Shown: one piece after another, positions 1 to 7,206 of the stretch
Position numbering within the stretch: the first letter of the stretch is position 1
Layout of the letters: every line of letters begins with the position of its first letter
NCBI RefSeq assembly: GCF_000703165.1
Contig: NZ_JNLQ01000002.1
Coordinates: 1,674,001-1,738,000, forward strand
Direction of reading: 5' to 3'
Origin: Butyrivibrio sp. AE3004
GTDB taxonomy: Bacteria; Bacillota; Clostridia; Lachnospirales; Lachnospiraceae
Length of the DNA: 64,000 bases
Position numbers and translations under genes: made by a program
Notes under the pieces: generated by a model
Database searches by the model: none
Seen by the model: only the letters and a program-made list of their open reading frames with translations
Told to the model about the DNA's origin: nothing

Positions 1-1328
1 ATCTCAGCACCAAGTGAAGCAATTGTAGTCGGAAACATATCAAGAGTTGTATAACTTCTCTTAACTTTGTTTTTTACGGAAGCATCCGCATTTATGAAGC
101 ACGTATATACAGTTCTTACATAATCACTTGGTACCTCATCGCAATAATCGGCATCCATAGTGGGATGATCTCCCACAAGAACTATCGTCGTATTGTCATA
201 AAAGTCCTGTTCCTGTACCCATTTTACAAAATCAGCAGTCTGACGGCTTGAGCACGCAAACACATTTGAATACTGATCAGAAAATTTATCTTCACAGAGT
301 CTGCATACATAACCATCCTCAAAATGTGTATCAACGGTAAGAAGCGTCATATTGAACGGTTCATCGTTCTTTGATAGCGCAGTAAGTCTGTTCTTTGCAT
401 ATTCAAAAAGCTTTTCATCTTCAAAGCCCCACCAGACACCATAGTCCTGTGGAATCCATTGTTGCTCCTTGGCATAAGGATAATCAATTATGTCAAAGTC
501 TCCATGTACCTTAAAGAAAAGTTCACGACCTCCAAATGTAGCATTGGATCCGCAAAGGTATTCCTGATGATAACCTTCATCCTTAAGAATATCTCCAAGT
601 CCTTTTACAGTAGGAAAAAATGTTTCCTGTTCAGACATACTGTTTGCTTCTATACTGATTTGAAGCGGAAGACCCGTGGACTGTGCAAAAATCGCGCCCA
701 TGGTCCAATCGGTTCCCGGCATTGAAAATCCGCCATTTAATTTGCCGGTGCCGTCTCCAAAAAATTCGTTTTCAAGAGCCAAATTGGTAAGCTCCGGTAT
801 TCTGCTCTCTTCAAATCCGCCACCATGCGTTTTGTCAGCATCTGTAACTTCCATAGATTCAAGATAAATATAGATCAGATTTCTCTTCTTTTCTGGAAAT
901 TCGATTTTTACGCTGCCGGGATCTACATAGTTATCTTTAATAAAAGTTGAAGCATGTATCTGCTGATCAATATATGACGTCATATCCAGCTGAATCCAGG
1001 TATATATAACAGCTGCAAAAAAGGCTGCAGCTCCTGTAATTGCCACTATAAGATTTCTTTTTCCTCCTAAATCCTCTTTCTTAACAAAGATAAGGAATGC
1101 AAAAATGAGCGCTGATGCAATACATGCAGGTAGAAATGCTTTCATAACAAAAAGTTTGATCATTGCATGTGAAGCTCCGGATAGCGACATTTTTACATTA
1201 AATACAAGTTCGTTAACTGTCATGGTATTCCATGTATGGAAGAACCACCATGCCGTAAAGAAAAGCAGAAAAGCCACTCCTACAATAATGGTAGCAATTA
1301 TGTTTTTTATTATATTTCTCTTTTTCAC
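1..1328 (-). CDS. LTA synthase / phosphoglycerol transferase family protein (3' end outside window)
   Basis: This is a membrane enzyme of the alkaline-phosphatase/sulfatase fold that moves glycerol-phosphate groups (LtaS/OpgB type). My translation of the minus strand starts at GTG 1328, with GGAG six bases upstream. It has about three hydrophobic segments (near residues 10-32, 58-82 and 93-113), then an extracellular catalytic domain. Motifs seen are YLESME (metal-binding Glu), PGTDWTMGAIFAQSTGLPL (the OpgB-like loop holding the Thr nucleophile), VDTHFEDGY and VGDHPTMDAD. The frame is the same at both ends, and the C terminus is lost at base 1. It is divergent from a glycerophosphodiesterase-like lipoprotein gene, which suggests a shared glycerophosphate polymer. 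The exact acceptor is unknown. Confidence 0.85.
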   Translation of the reverse strand, partial: MKKRNIIKNIIATIIVGVAFLLFFTAWWFFHTWNTMTVNELVFNVKMSLSGASHAMIKLFVMKAFLPACIASALIFAFLIFVKKEDLGGKRNLIVAITGAAAFFAAVIYTWIQLDMTSYIDQQIHASTFIKDNYVDPGSVKIEFPEKKRNLIYIYLESMEVTDADKTHGGGFEESRIPELTNLALENEFFGDGTGKLNGGFSMPGTDWTMGAIFAQSTGLPLQISIEANSMSEQETFFPTVKGLGDILKDEGYHQEYLCGSNATFGGRELFFKVHGDFDIIDYPYAKEQQWIPQDYGVWWGFEDEKLFEYAKNRLTALSKNDEPFNMTLLTVDTHFEDGYVCRLCEDKFSDQYSNVFACSSRQTADFVKWVQEQDFYDNTTIVLVGDHPTMDADYCDEVPSDYVRTVYTCFINADASVKNKVKRSYTTLDMFPTTIASLGAE

Positions 1329-1424
1329 GCCTACTCCATAAATGTTATAATTATTTTTGTTTCAAACCAAGTTATTTTAGCACATAAGAAGTTTAAATAG
1401 CAAAACCAAAGGATAAACCTCATA

Positions 1425-2258
1425 ATGAAAGCACAAAAATATTTTTACCTCATAATGATTTCTTTATTTATTTTTCTTATAGGCTGTACTAATTCCAATG
1501 ATCTTAGCAAAATTGAAGCTATGCGGGATTTTTTTTCAGAGACAAAGTATATCATTCATGCCTGCGGGATAATATCCGATTCAGAAGGAAATGAATACGA
1601 TTATACGAATTCCAGAGAAGCACTTGAAAACAGCTACGCCAAAGGAAACAGAATTATTGAAGCGGATTTTCATTACACAAGCGACCATGTACTTGTTTGC
1701 GGTCATGCATGGGGAGATCTTTATCTTGAAGGAAAGCAGCTGACTCCTGGCGAAGCCCCAAACTACTCTGATTTTCTGAAATGTAAGGTTCAGGATAAAT
1801 TTTCTGTCCTTACCTTTGACGATATTGCAAAGTTCATGCGGCAGCATGAAGATCTTATACTTGTAACAGATACAAAAGAAACCGATATTGATACTTATAA
1901 AAAAATAGCCGCTGATTATCCTGACCTTAAGGAAAGATTTGTGGTTCAGATTTACCACGCCAAAGAATTCGAAAAAGTAAGAAAAGTTGGTTTTCCCTAC
2001 ATCATATATACCCTATATGAAACCGAAGATTTTGAGCGAACAAAAAAAGCACTCTTAAGTGCCGGTAAAATGCCAATCCTGGGATTTACTTTTCATGATA
2101 GTCTGACTAATGATGAGGAATTTATGAAAACAATGAAAGAGACCGGGTTACCTCTCTTCATCCATACCATCAATGATGATAAAGAAATGGAAAATTACCT
2201 TCAAAAGGGTATAAGCGGAATCTACACAGACCGTGTTGATAAAGCGGACTCAAAATAA
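1425..2258 (+). CDS. GDPD-like glycerophosphodiester phosphodiesterase lipoprotein
   Basis: A 277-residue predicted lipoprotein with a signal peptide and lipobox ending at C21 (FLIGC). The rest resembles the GDPD/PI-PLC TIM barrel. His45 (IIHACG), the NSREAL segment, Glu79-x-Asp81 (EADF) and His94 (GHAW) match the catalytic and metal-binding pattern of glycerophosphodiesterases. Later strands are LILVTDTK and a C-terminal GISGIYTDR, typical of the family. It would act outside the membrane on glycerophosphodiesters or teichoic-acid-like polymer. It is one of the few plus-strand genes and is divergent from the phosphoglycerol transferase. Substrate is inferred only. Confidence 0.8.
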   Translation: MKAQKYFYLIMISLFIFLIGCTNSNDLSKIEAMRDFFSETKYIIHACGIISDSEGNEYDYTNSREALENSYAKGNRIIEADFHYTSDHVLVCGHAWGDLYLEGKQLTPGEAPNYSDFLKCKVQDKFSVLTFDDIAKFMRQHEDLILVTDTKETDIDTYKKIAADYPDLKERFVVQIYHAKEFEKVRKVGFPYIIYTLYETEDFERTKKALLSAGKMPILGFTFHDSLTNDEEFMKTMKETGLPLFIHTINDDKEMENYLQKGISGIYTDRVDKADSK

Positions 2259-2858
2259 TTAATGATTCTTCAGGATATTTTCCATTTCATCCCATTTAAG
2301 TTTTTTTAAAAGCATGCTAAGCCGTTTAATCTTTTCTTTATCATCTGCAGGTAATTTATAGGCCTTAAGCTCATCAAGTACCATCTCTGCTGCATCATAA
2401 TCCATTGAAGGAATTATTTCCTTAAGTGCGTTATACGCATCTTCAAGATATTCAGGTGATATCTCTTTTTGGGCGCAGTCATCATCTTCGTTTATCTTAT
2501 CAAGTACGGAAAGTCTGTCCCTATAACTCTTATACAACTCAAGCAGCCTTGCGGTATTGTCCTCAATACATTTTACATCTCCGGATCTTCCGGCCTCTTC
2601 CAACATAAGCGCCATTTCTGACAGTTCAAAAGCACCTATTATTCTTGCAGTACTTTTCAAAGAGTGAACCTTGGTCGTGTAAAAACCAAGGTTCCCATCA
2701 TTATAAGCATCTTCAATCTCTGCTGCTTTATTTTCAATACTGTTGTAAAACGTATTGAGAAATTTCAGAAAAGCTTTCTTGCTACCGCAAAAATTCAAGC
2801 CATCAGCAACTGAAATCCCTGAAATATTCATTAAAAAAGTTAAGTCTGACTCATTCAT
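2259..2858 (-). CDS. Hpt-domain phosphotransfer protein
   Basis: A 199-residue soluble protein. Residues about 15-110 form a histidine phosphotransfer four-helix domain with the phospho-acceptor His65 in the motif VHSLKSTARIIGA. The remaining roughly 85 residues are helical and acidic and resemble the tail found after Hpt domains in other clostridial response regulators. It is the last gene of the kinase module, 47 bp after the response regulator. The histidine kinase is of the LytS type and has no receiver of its own, so the Hpt may link a second, unseen kinase to the regulator. That link is inference. Confidence 0.8.
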   Translation of the reverse strand: MNESDLTFLMNISGISVADGLNFCGSKKAFLKFLNTFYNSIENKAAEIEDAYNDGNLGFYTTKVHSLKSTARIIGAFELSEMALMLEEAGRSGDVKCIEDNTARLLELYKSYRDRLSVLDKINEDDDCAQKEISPEYLEDAYNALKEIIPSMDYDAAEMVLDELKAYKLPADDKEKIKRLSMLLKKLKWDEMENILKNH

Positions 2859-2905
2859 AAAAACATTATTACTCTTTTAAAAGTTTTTTTTCAACCACAG
2901 TGTGA

Positions 2906-3700
2906 TCAAAAATCATCATCAAGCAATGAAGCTTCTGTAAGGCTTGCCCAATAATACGAATTCATATAAACACCACGAAATGATTTGACTGCGTCTTCAT
3001 CACCGTCAAGATAATGATACATATCACAATCTATAAGCTCAGGGCAAATACGCATTGCTCCGCTCTTCACCTCTAAAATCTCGCTGATACCATAATCCTT
3101 AAGTGTATCCTTAAGGCTTCTGACTATAACATCCATCTGCTTTTGCATAGCTCTGTCATACATTCCATCTTCCCAGAGCGCTGCAAAGGCTTCAGCTCTT
3201 GTCACAGTACCACCTCTGTTATCAATGAGATAAGCAAGAAGTTCCTTTGACTTTGATCGCTTAAACACTACGCTTTCACCTTTTACGAAAAGATCGAAAT
3301 TACCAAAGGTTTTAGCTGTTACAAGATATTCCGAACTCTCATCCTTGTTATCAAGCACATAACGAATTTCCTGATATAGTTTATCCTTCGCAATAGGCTT
3401 AAGAAGATATCCATCAGCATGAATAGAAAAAGCTTCCACGGCATATTCAGAATAACCCGTCAAAAAGATGATTGAAGTATTCGGGCTTTTATCCTTAATA
3501 ATACCTGCCAGAGTCATTCCGTCCATCTCAGGCATATCGATATCAAGAAGTGCCACCCCCACATTTTCTTTTTCAATATATTCAGTGGCTTCCTGTCCGG
3601 ATGTGAACCCTTTTACATCTTCAAATAAACCAAAATCCTCTAAAAGTGATACCGTCAAATCCAAAATAAGATTTTCATCATCAACACATATTGCTTTCAC
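2906..3700 (-). CDS. response regulator with SARP-like winged-helix output domain
   Basis: A 264-residue transcription factor. Residues 1-120 are a CheY-like receiver with acidic residues D7/D8, phospho-acceptor D53 (LLDIDMPEMDG), T81 and K101 (LLKP). Residues about 128-225 are an OmpR/SARP-type winged helix (TFGNFDLF..., then SKELLAYLIDNRGGTVTR, ALWED). The end (CDMYHYL ... YMNSYYWA) looks like the start of a BTAD region that is cut short. Its start overlaps the kinase stop by 4 bp, so they form a cognate pair. SARP proteins bind direct repeats with an 11-bp period placed 8 bp from a -10. Two such sites occur in this island and are the predicted targets. Confidence 0.85.
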   Translation of the reverse strand: MKAICVDDENLILDLTVSLLEDFGLFEDVKGFTSGQEATEYIEKENVGVALLDIDMPEMDGMTLAGIIKDKSPNTSIIFLTGYSEYAVEAFSIHADGYLLKPIAKDKLYQEIRYVLDNKDESSEYLVTAKTFGNFDLFVKGESVVFKRSKSKELLAYLIDNRGGTVTRAEAFAALWEDGMYDRAMQKQMDVIVRSLKDTLKDYGISEILEVKSGAMRICPELIDCDMYHYLDGDEDAVKSFRGVYMNSYYWASLTEASLLDDDF

Positions 3701-4944
3701 TTATACTCTCCCCTTACCGGCACTTTAATCGTAACAGTTGTTCCCTTGTCTATTTCACTCTCAATAATCAGCTCACCATTACATAGATTTTCAACTCTGT
3801 CACGAATGGTCTTAAGTCCATAGTGCATCTCGTCACTTTTTTCATAAGCTTCCAGGTCAAATCCTTTTCCATTATCCTGCACACAGATCAAGTTGAAATT
3901 ATTCTCTCTTTTAACCGTTATCCAGATACTACCGTTCTTTCTGATCCTCACTCCATGCCTTATTGCATTTTCAACAATAGGCTGCAGAGTAAGTGCGGGA
4001 AGCTCAAAATCTTCCTCCTCAATATCATAATCAACCTTGATATTCGGAAATCTTATGGTCTCTATCTCGATATATACTCTGGTATGTTCAAATTCCTTAT
4101 CAAAAGGTACAAGTTCATTTTTATCGAGTGAGCCGATATTGTTTCTTAAATAGGTTCCAAATTTTTCTGCCGTTGAAAATGCTTTTTTAGGATCCGTAAG
4201 GCACAGTGCCTGAATTGTAGAAAGTGTATTAAACATGAAATGAGGCTGAATCTGTGACATCATTATTTCTATGCGTCTCTCATTTTCAATAGCTTTTTCA
4301 TGTTCTCTAACAAATCTCAGGTGCAGCCATATGTAATAAAATAGCGAACCTGTTACCACGGAAACAGTTAAAAAAGATATACGTGCATCAAAATTTGATA
4401 CACTGTCAGCAATAGCCCCTAAAATAATAATCAGCGTTACTGTTATAGGAATATAATTTAGTCTTCTTTTCTCGCTTCTATATTTTTTTAAAGTCAAATA
4501 AATATGCCATATCAGTAATATACCACAAATAATGTGACATGAATAACCCAAGGGGCCTCTTATAAAAAGATTATCTTTTGTAATTTTGAAAGCAATTCCG
4601 GAAAAAAATGCAGAAAAGTAGATAATCGTATTCAAGACCACAAGTATCCAGGGCCTCTTATTGTCGCTTAGAAGACGTATAAACAGGACAATTATAACAG
4701 GCCTTATAACATAACAGAAAATACTTGTTACAAGCCGTAAAAAATATAATGATTTATCATGCTGAGAGAAACTCTCAATCTGAGTTACTATAATAACAGA
4801 AAAAATCAGAATGATATTCTCAAGCAATATCATTCTGTCCTTTTTTCTGATATATTTATCTGCCAATACAACTGCAGATAACCCCAAAATCTGCAGTATC
4901 AATGTAGCATTTAAAGCCAAAAGACTCTGTATTTCAATAGTCAT
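3697..4944 (-). CDS. LytS/YesM-type sensor histidine kinase with multi-TM sensor
   Basis: A 415-residue membrane kinase. Residues 1-210 contain about six or seven hydrophobic segments and almost no extracellular domain, as in peptide-sensing kinases of the AgrC/7TM kind. The His_kinase box QIQPHFMFNT places the phospho-His at 235. The C terminus has an ATPase domain with NAIRHG (N box) and DNGKGFD (G1 box). It is followed with a 4-bp overlap by its regulator and preceded 27 bp upstream by a coiled-coil protein. Given the exporter and peptide genes just upstream, it is the obvious candidate receptor for an exported peptide. Ligand is inferred. Confidence 0.85.
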   Translation of the reverse strand: MTIEIQSLLALNATLILQILGLSAVVLADKYIRKKDRMILLENIILIFSVIIVTQIESFSQHDKSLYFLRLVTSIFCYVIRPVIIVLFIRLLSDNKRPWILVVLNTIIYFSAFFSGIAFKITKDNLFIRGPLGYSCHIICGILLIWHIYLTLKKYRSEKRRLNYIPITVTLIIILGAIADSVSNFDARISFLTVSVVTGSLFYYIWLHLRFVREHEKAIENERRIEIMMSQIQPHFMFNTLSTIQALCLTDPKKAFSTAEKFGTYLRNNIGSLDKNELVPFDKEFEHTRVYIEIETIRFPNIKVDYDIEEEDFELPALTLQPIVENAIRHGVRIRKNGSIWITVKRENNFNLICVQDNGKGFDLEAYEKSDEMHYGLKTIRDRVENLCNGELIIESEIDKGTTVTIKVPVRGEYK

Positions 4945-4971
4945 AACAATAGTTCCCCGTTTGGTACAAAT

Positions 4972-5328
4972 TTACTCCCCAGTACTCATAACTCTTTTTC
5001 TTAGCTTATTTTGATTTTCCTTACCAATAAGAAGTCTTCTTTTTAATTCATCGGTCTTAACTGCAAACTCATGGGAATTATCAATAAAATCCACATCTTC
5101 TTCAATATCTCTGATACTGTTTTCGATTGCTTTTACATATGAATTCTTCATTACCTGCCTGCTGAGAAGTGCAATATTATTTTCAACAATTTCTATTTTT
5201 TCACCAATATCATTGGAAATAATTTCCTCGCTATCATCATCAGGATAAAGAAGCGAATTTACCCGAGGCAAATCTGCAGATTTGCAGTTATCAAATAAAT
5301 GAAATATTTTTCCAAATACACTATTCAT
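4972..5328 (-). CDS. hypothetical coiled-coil protein (118 aa)
   Basis: Not recognised. A short acidic soluble protein with no signal peptide or membrane segment. Residues 38-115 show heptad-like spacing of I/V/L with many charged residues (KIEIVENNIALLSRQVMKN, IRDIEEDVDFIDN), consistent with a long helical hairpin or coiled coil. The start has a strong GAGGGGG ribosome site. It is the first gene behind the second SARP-type promoter and directly precedes the kinase gene, so it is probably co-expressed with the kinase and regulator. It may be an adaptor or a partner of the neighbouring SpoIIE phosphatase. No function can be assigned. Confidence 0.6.
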   Translation of the reverse strand: MNSVFGKIFHLFDNCKSADLPRVNSLLYPDDDSEEIISNDIGEKIEIVENNIALLSRQVMKNSYVKAIENSIRDIEEDVDFIDNSHEFAVKTDELKRRLLIGKENQNKLRKRVMSTGE

Positions 5329-5371
5329 TAAAACCCCCTCATAAAGAATGTAAAAAACATTCTATGAAGAT

Positions 5372-5405
5372 ATTGTAATAAATCTTGTCCAACAAATGTC
5401 CAACA
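5372..5405 (-). promoter_or_regulatory. SARP-type activator site and -10 upstream of the kinase module
   Basis: Read on the minus strand, two TGTTGGACA copies are separated by TT (11-bp period, 5386-5405). They are followed by exactly 8 bp and then a -10-like TACAAT (5372-5377). There is no good -35 hexamer at the usual distance, as expected for activator-dependent promoters. The identical double repeat occurs at 12587-12606. The predicted transcript covers the coiled-coil, kinase, regulator and Hpt genes. Confidence 0.65.
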
Positions 5406-5414
5406 TATTATTTA

Positions 5415-6110
5415 TCAGCCCTTATAGAAGAAAGATATCATGGTAATATCATCAAACTGATCTGCATCATTAACAAATGATTTGATTTCATCTTTTACAG
5501 TCCCGATTATCTCTTCAGGATTATCACTCTTATTTTTGTTAAGAGCCATAACAGTCCTTTCCATTCCAAACAGTTCATGTTCTTTATTTTCAGCTTCCGT
5601 TACACCGTCAGTATAAACGAATAAACTATCGCCGGGCAAAAGTTCGAAATTATGCTCATCAAATTTCAAATCACTCATCATTCCAAGAGGAACATTATGT
5701 TTATAAATTGCCGGAGTATAATCTTCTCCTTTATGTCTTAGTATCGGGTGCTCGTGCCCTGCATTTGCTGCTATGCCTTTACCTGTTGTAACATCAATAA
5801 CAGAAAGCCATACCGTTACAAAGAATTCTTCTTCATTCCCTTCACAAAGCTGATTATTAACATCATGAAGAATCTCTGAAGGAGTATCTCCGGCTAAAGT
5901 CCTGGTCTTTATAAGTGTTTTGGCAATTACCATAAAAAGGGCAGCCGGCACTCCTTTACCTGAAACATCGGCAATTACGAGTGCAAGATGATCTTTATCT
6001 ATAAAGAAAAAGTCATAAAAATCTCCACCCACTTCTTTTGCGGGATTCATGGTTGCAAAAATATCAAATTCCGTTCTGTCCGGGAAAGGCGGAAATTTGC
6101 GTGGAAGCAT
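5415..6110 (-). CDS. SpoIIE-type PP2C serine phosphatase domain (C-terminal half of a frameshifted gene)
   Basis: A 231-residue open frame encoding a complete PP2C/SpoIIE catalytic domain. It has KEVGGDFYDFF, VIADVSGKGVPAALFM, ANAGHEHPIL, YTDGVTEAEN and FDDITMISFF, with metal-binding Asp residues present. The same frame continues upstream of the first ATG as ITAEKERISVELNVATKIQ, the helical linker that normally joins HAMP to SpoIIE domains. This half was therefore almost certainly made as one protein with the preceding sensor. An AGGAGG lies only 2 bases before ATG 6110, too close for efficient initiation. Such phosphatases usually dephosphorylate an anti-sigma antagonist or similar partner; none is visible here. 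Confidence 0.8.
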   Translation of the reverse strand: MLPRKFPPFPDRTEFDIFATMNPAKEVGGDFYDFFFIDKDHLALVIADVSGKGVPAALFMVIAKTLIKTRTLAGDTPSEILHDVNNQLCEGNEEEFFVTVWLSVIDVTTGKGIAANAGHEHPILRHKGEDYTPAIYKHNVPLGMMSDLKFDEHNFELLPGDSLFVYTDGVTEAENKEHELFGMERTVMALNKNKSDNPEEIIGTVKDEIKSFVNDADQFDDITMISFFYKG

Positions 6111-6183
6111 ATCCTCCTGAATCTTAGTGGCAACATTAAGCTCTACGCTTATTCTTTCCTTTTCAGCAGTTATTTTCTGAACC

Positions 6184-6201
6184 TCATCGATATACTTGAT
6201 C
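6184..6201 (-). other. apparent one-base insertion frameshift
   Basis: On the minus strand the sensor frame reads VDQVYR and stops at TGA (6184-6186). Dropping one base (about 6198) gives VDKYIDEVQKITAEKERIS, which runs into the phosphatase frame without a stop. A single extra base in this short stretch explains the split. It could be a real mutation or a sequencing or assembly error. No known programmed-shift signal was recognised. Confidence 0.75.
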
Positions 6202-7188
6202 CACCGTCAGTACCATTTTAGAAAAGCTGTCTGCAAGTTTACCTATTTCATTGCCAAGATGAATATTAGATAGCTTATCAACAACTTCTGCGCTATCCTT
6301 TTTCTTATCATAAGATTCAATGCTCTTTTGTACTTTTTCAAGAGGTCTTAAAACATTTCTCTGAATGAGCGCAAGAGAAATAACAGCAAAAATCAGCTGA
6401 AAAAGAACTACTCTGAAAGTACTTTTTGAGGTTTCTTCTTTTATTTCCACTTTAACATCTGATGTCTGATAAGCTATTCCCAAAAAAATATGATATCCCG
6501 GAATATTCATATATGTCTTATAAGTATCTACATACCCTTCAGAACCTGCCAGACTATAAGTGTTTTTTAATGAATCTGTTAATGTTCTTACCTGTTCGTC
6601 AGACAAGCTTACAGTTGTTCCCAGAGTATATGCATCTCCAAAATTACTGCTTCTTGTCATTTTCCCGTCATTACCGCTGACAAGAAAGATTCCTTTTTTC
6701 AAATTTTCATCAGCAGCCATGATATAAACATAATCAACTTTATAGGAAGTTTTTATCTGATTTATACGTAGCAATATTCTGTTAAAAACGATCTCTGTAA
6801 GTAGTTTTCTGTCTTCTTCCGGTAAATTTTCAATATCATCTCTTGTTGCATCCAAGAGTGAAAATCCGCTGTTTCTATCAAAAAAAGTACGAATCTTATC
6901 ATTTGTTGCTTCATCGGATTCGTATTCAACATCCATAATTTGGCTGTTTTTTATCCAATAATCAAATACAAGGTCCATATTATCGTACTCGTCAAGATAA
7001 GCATCTATGTCATCAAAGATGTTTGTAGCCATTTTTTCTCTCTGCTCAAGAACAGTATGCGAGGACATATTAGTAATGGATATATATGATACAGCGCCTA
7101 TTATGAGTGTTCCCAAAAGAAAATAGATAATTATTTCCCAAAAGACACTTATTTTAAACCTATCATTATAGGACTTATACTCTGCCAT
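6184..7188 (-). CDS. membrane sensor with HAMP domain (N-terminal half of a frameshifted sensor-phosphatase)
   Basis: A 334-residue protein. TM1 is near residues 12-36, an extracellular sensor region of about 210 residues resembles a dCache-like domain (AADENLKKGIFLVSGNDGK, YHIFLGIAYQ), TM2 is near 250-270, and a HAMP domain follows (RNVLRPLEKVQKSIESYD ... GNEIGKLADSFSKM). The ribosome site AGGGGGAG is strong. The frame ends right after HAMP, where a signalling output domain is expected, and the SpoIIE phosphatase lies downstream in another frame. It is 18 bp after the second ABC exporter gene, so it belongs to the peptide-export operon. The intact protein would be about 590 residues. Confidence 0.8.
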   Translation of the reverse strand: MAEYKSYNDRFKISVFWEIIIYFLLGTLIIGAVSYISITNMSSHTVLEQREKMATNIFDDIDAYLDEYDNMDLVFDYWIKNSQIMDVEYESDEATNDKIRTFFDRNSGFSLLDATRDDIENLPEEDRKLLTEIVFNRILLRINQIKTSYKVDYVYIMAADENLKKGIFLVSGNDGKMTRSSNFGDAYTLGTTVSLSDEQVRTLTDSLKNTYSLAGSEGYVDTYKTYMNIPGYHIFLGIAYQTSDVKVEIKEETSKSTFRVVLFQLIFAVISLALIQRNVLRPLEKVQKSIESYDKKKDSAEVVDKLSNIHLGNEIGKLADSFSKMVLTVDQVYR

Positions 7189-7206
7189 GAAACTCCCCCT
7201 TAAAAC

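Noticed and set aside
6184..6201. Programmed +1 frameshift joining sensor and phosphatase
   Set aside because: No slippery codon pair, stop-context or stimulatory structure resembling known programmed sites; a simple indel is more likely.
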